In this document: positions 64,000-64,000 of the stretch, piece after piece | How the letters are laid out: every line of letters begins with the position of its first letter | Numbering within the stretch: position 1 is the first letter of the stretch | Source: Methanococcoides seepicolus | Lineage (GTDB): Archaea; Halobacteriota; Methanosarcinia; Methanosarcinales; Methanosarcinaceae | Direction of reading: 5' to 3' | Assembly: GCF_023684405.1 (NCBI RefSeq) | Contig: NZ_JAGSOI010000006.1 | Coordinates: 1 to 64,000, forward strand | Length of the DNA stretch: 64,000 bases | Translations under genes and position numbers: made by a program | Notes under the pieces: model-generated | What the model was told of the DNA's origin: nothing | Databases searched by the model: none | The model's input: only the letters and a program-made list of their open reading frames with translations

Positions 64000-64000
64000 A

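Overview
This window is a piece of chromosome from a methylotrophic methanogen of the family Methanosarcinaceae. The best fit is Methanococcoides or a close relative such as Methanolobus. The evidence is: two methanol methyltransferase pairs (mtaCB), their partner mtaA and a corrinoid activase; formylmethanofuran dehydrogenase subunits; a methanogenesis marker protein; tRNA-dependent cysteine synthesis; a methanoferrodoxin-type superoxide reductase; archaeal TATA boxes; and a moderately AT-rich sequence with very AT-rich intergenic stretches. None of the complete genes I could check ends in TAG, as expected where UAG encodes pyrrolysine. The genus is an inference; the family-level placement is firmer.

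Layout. 1-2.5 kb: the tail of an IS1-family transposase at the left edge, gene-poor debris, a small winged-helix protein and a NosD-like beta-helix protein. 2.5-8.0 kb: thioredoxin plus ferredoxin:thioredoxin reductase, an Fe-S protein with FwdB and FwdD, then on the other strand methanogenesis marker 8 and an aryl-CoA ligase. 8.2-15.4 kb: a UbiA prenyltransferase with a suspicious stop codon, an ABC permease, a secreted metallopeptidase, a TPR protein, a small zinc protein, a TrkH remnant and a long structured non-coding stretch. 15.4-19.6 kb: a sulfur amino acid operon (SepCysS, MetY, MetX-CBS). 19.7-23.8 kb: a pRiA4b-type protein, PEP synthase and a secreted repeat protein. 23.9-31.4 kb: a MoxR / DUF58 / two-VWA membrane operon preceded by an unrecognised membrane protein. 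31.4-33.8 kb: prephenate dehydratase and an exported phosphatase-fold protein.

34.2-51.2 kb is the methanol region: mtaA, a RamA-type activase, a 1116-residue PAS/GAF sensor without a kinase domain, mtaC1B1, mtaC2B2, then a same-strand run encoding a SatP-like transporter, a CDF-like protein, a hydantoinase-fold ATPase and a CobW GTPase. The promoters of mtaA and mtaC2 share an identical 12-base TATA block, each next to an inverted repeat. MtaB moves the methanol methyl group to the corrinoid on MtaC, MtaA passes it to coenzyme M, and the activase re-reduces corrinoid that has become oxidised.

51.5-55.2 kb is a four-gene signalling module on the minus strand: response regulator with PAS domains, DUF835, a CheF-like protein and a KaiC-like ATPase. 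The DUF835 frame is crossed by one in-frame TAG and is otherwise intact on both sides. This is the most interesting single observation here. 55.3-64 kb holds housekeeping genes: an MFS transporter, a small kinase, a UPF0210/ACT pair, a cation exchanger, a UspA protein, a VIT1-like protein, a CheY-like regulator, the superoxide reductase, two small membrane proteins and an amino acid permease cut off by the right edge. I saw no rRNA, no convincing tRNA and no CRISPR array.
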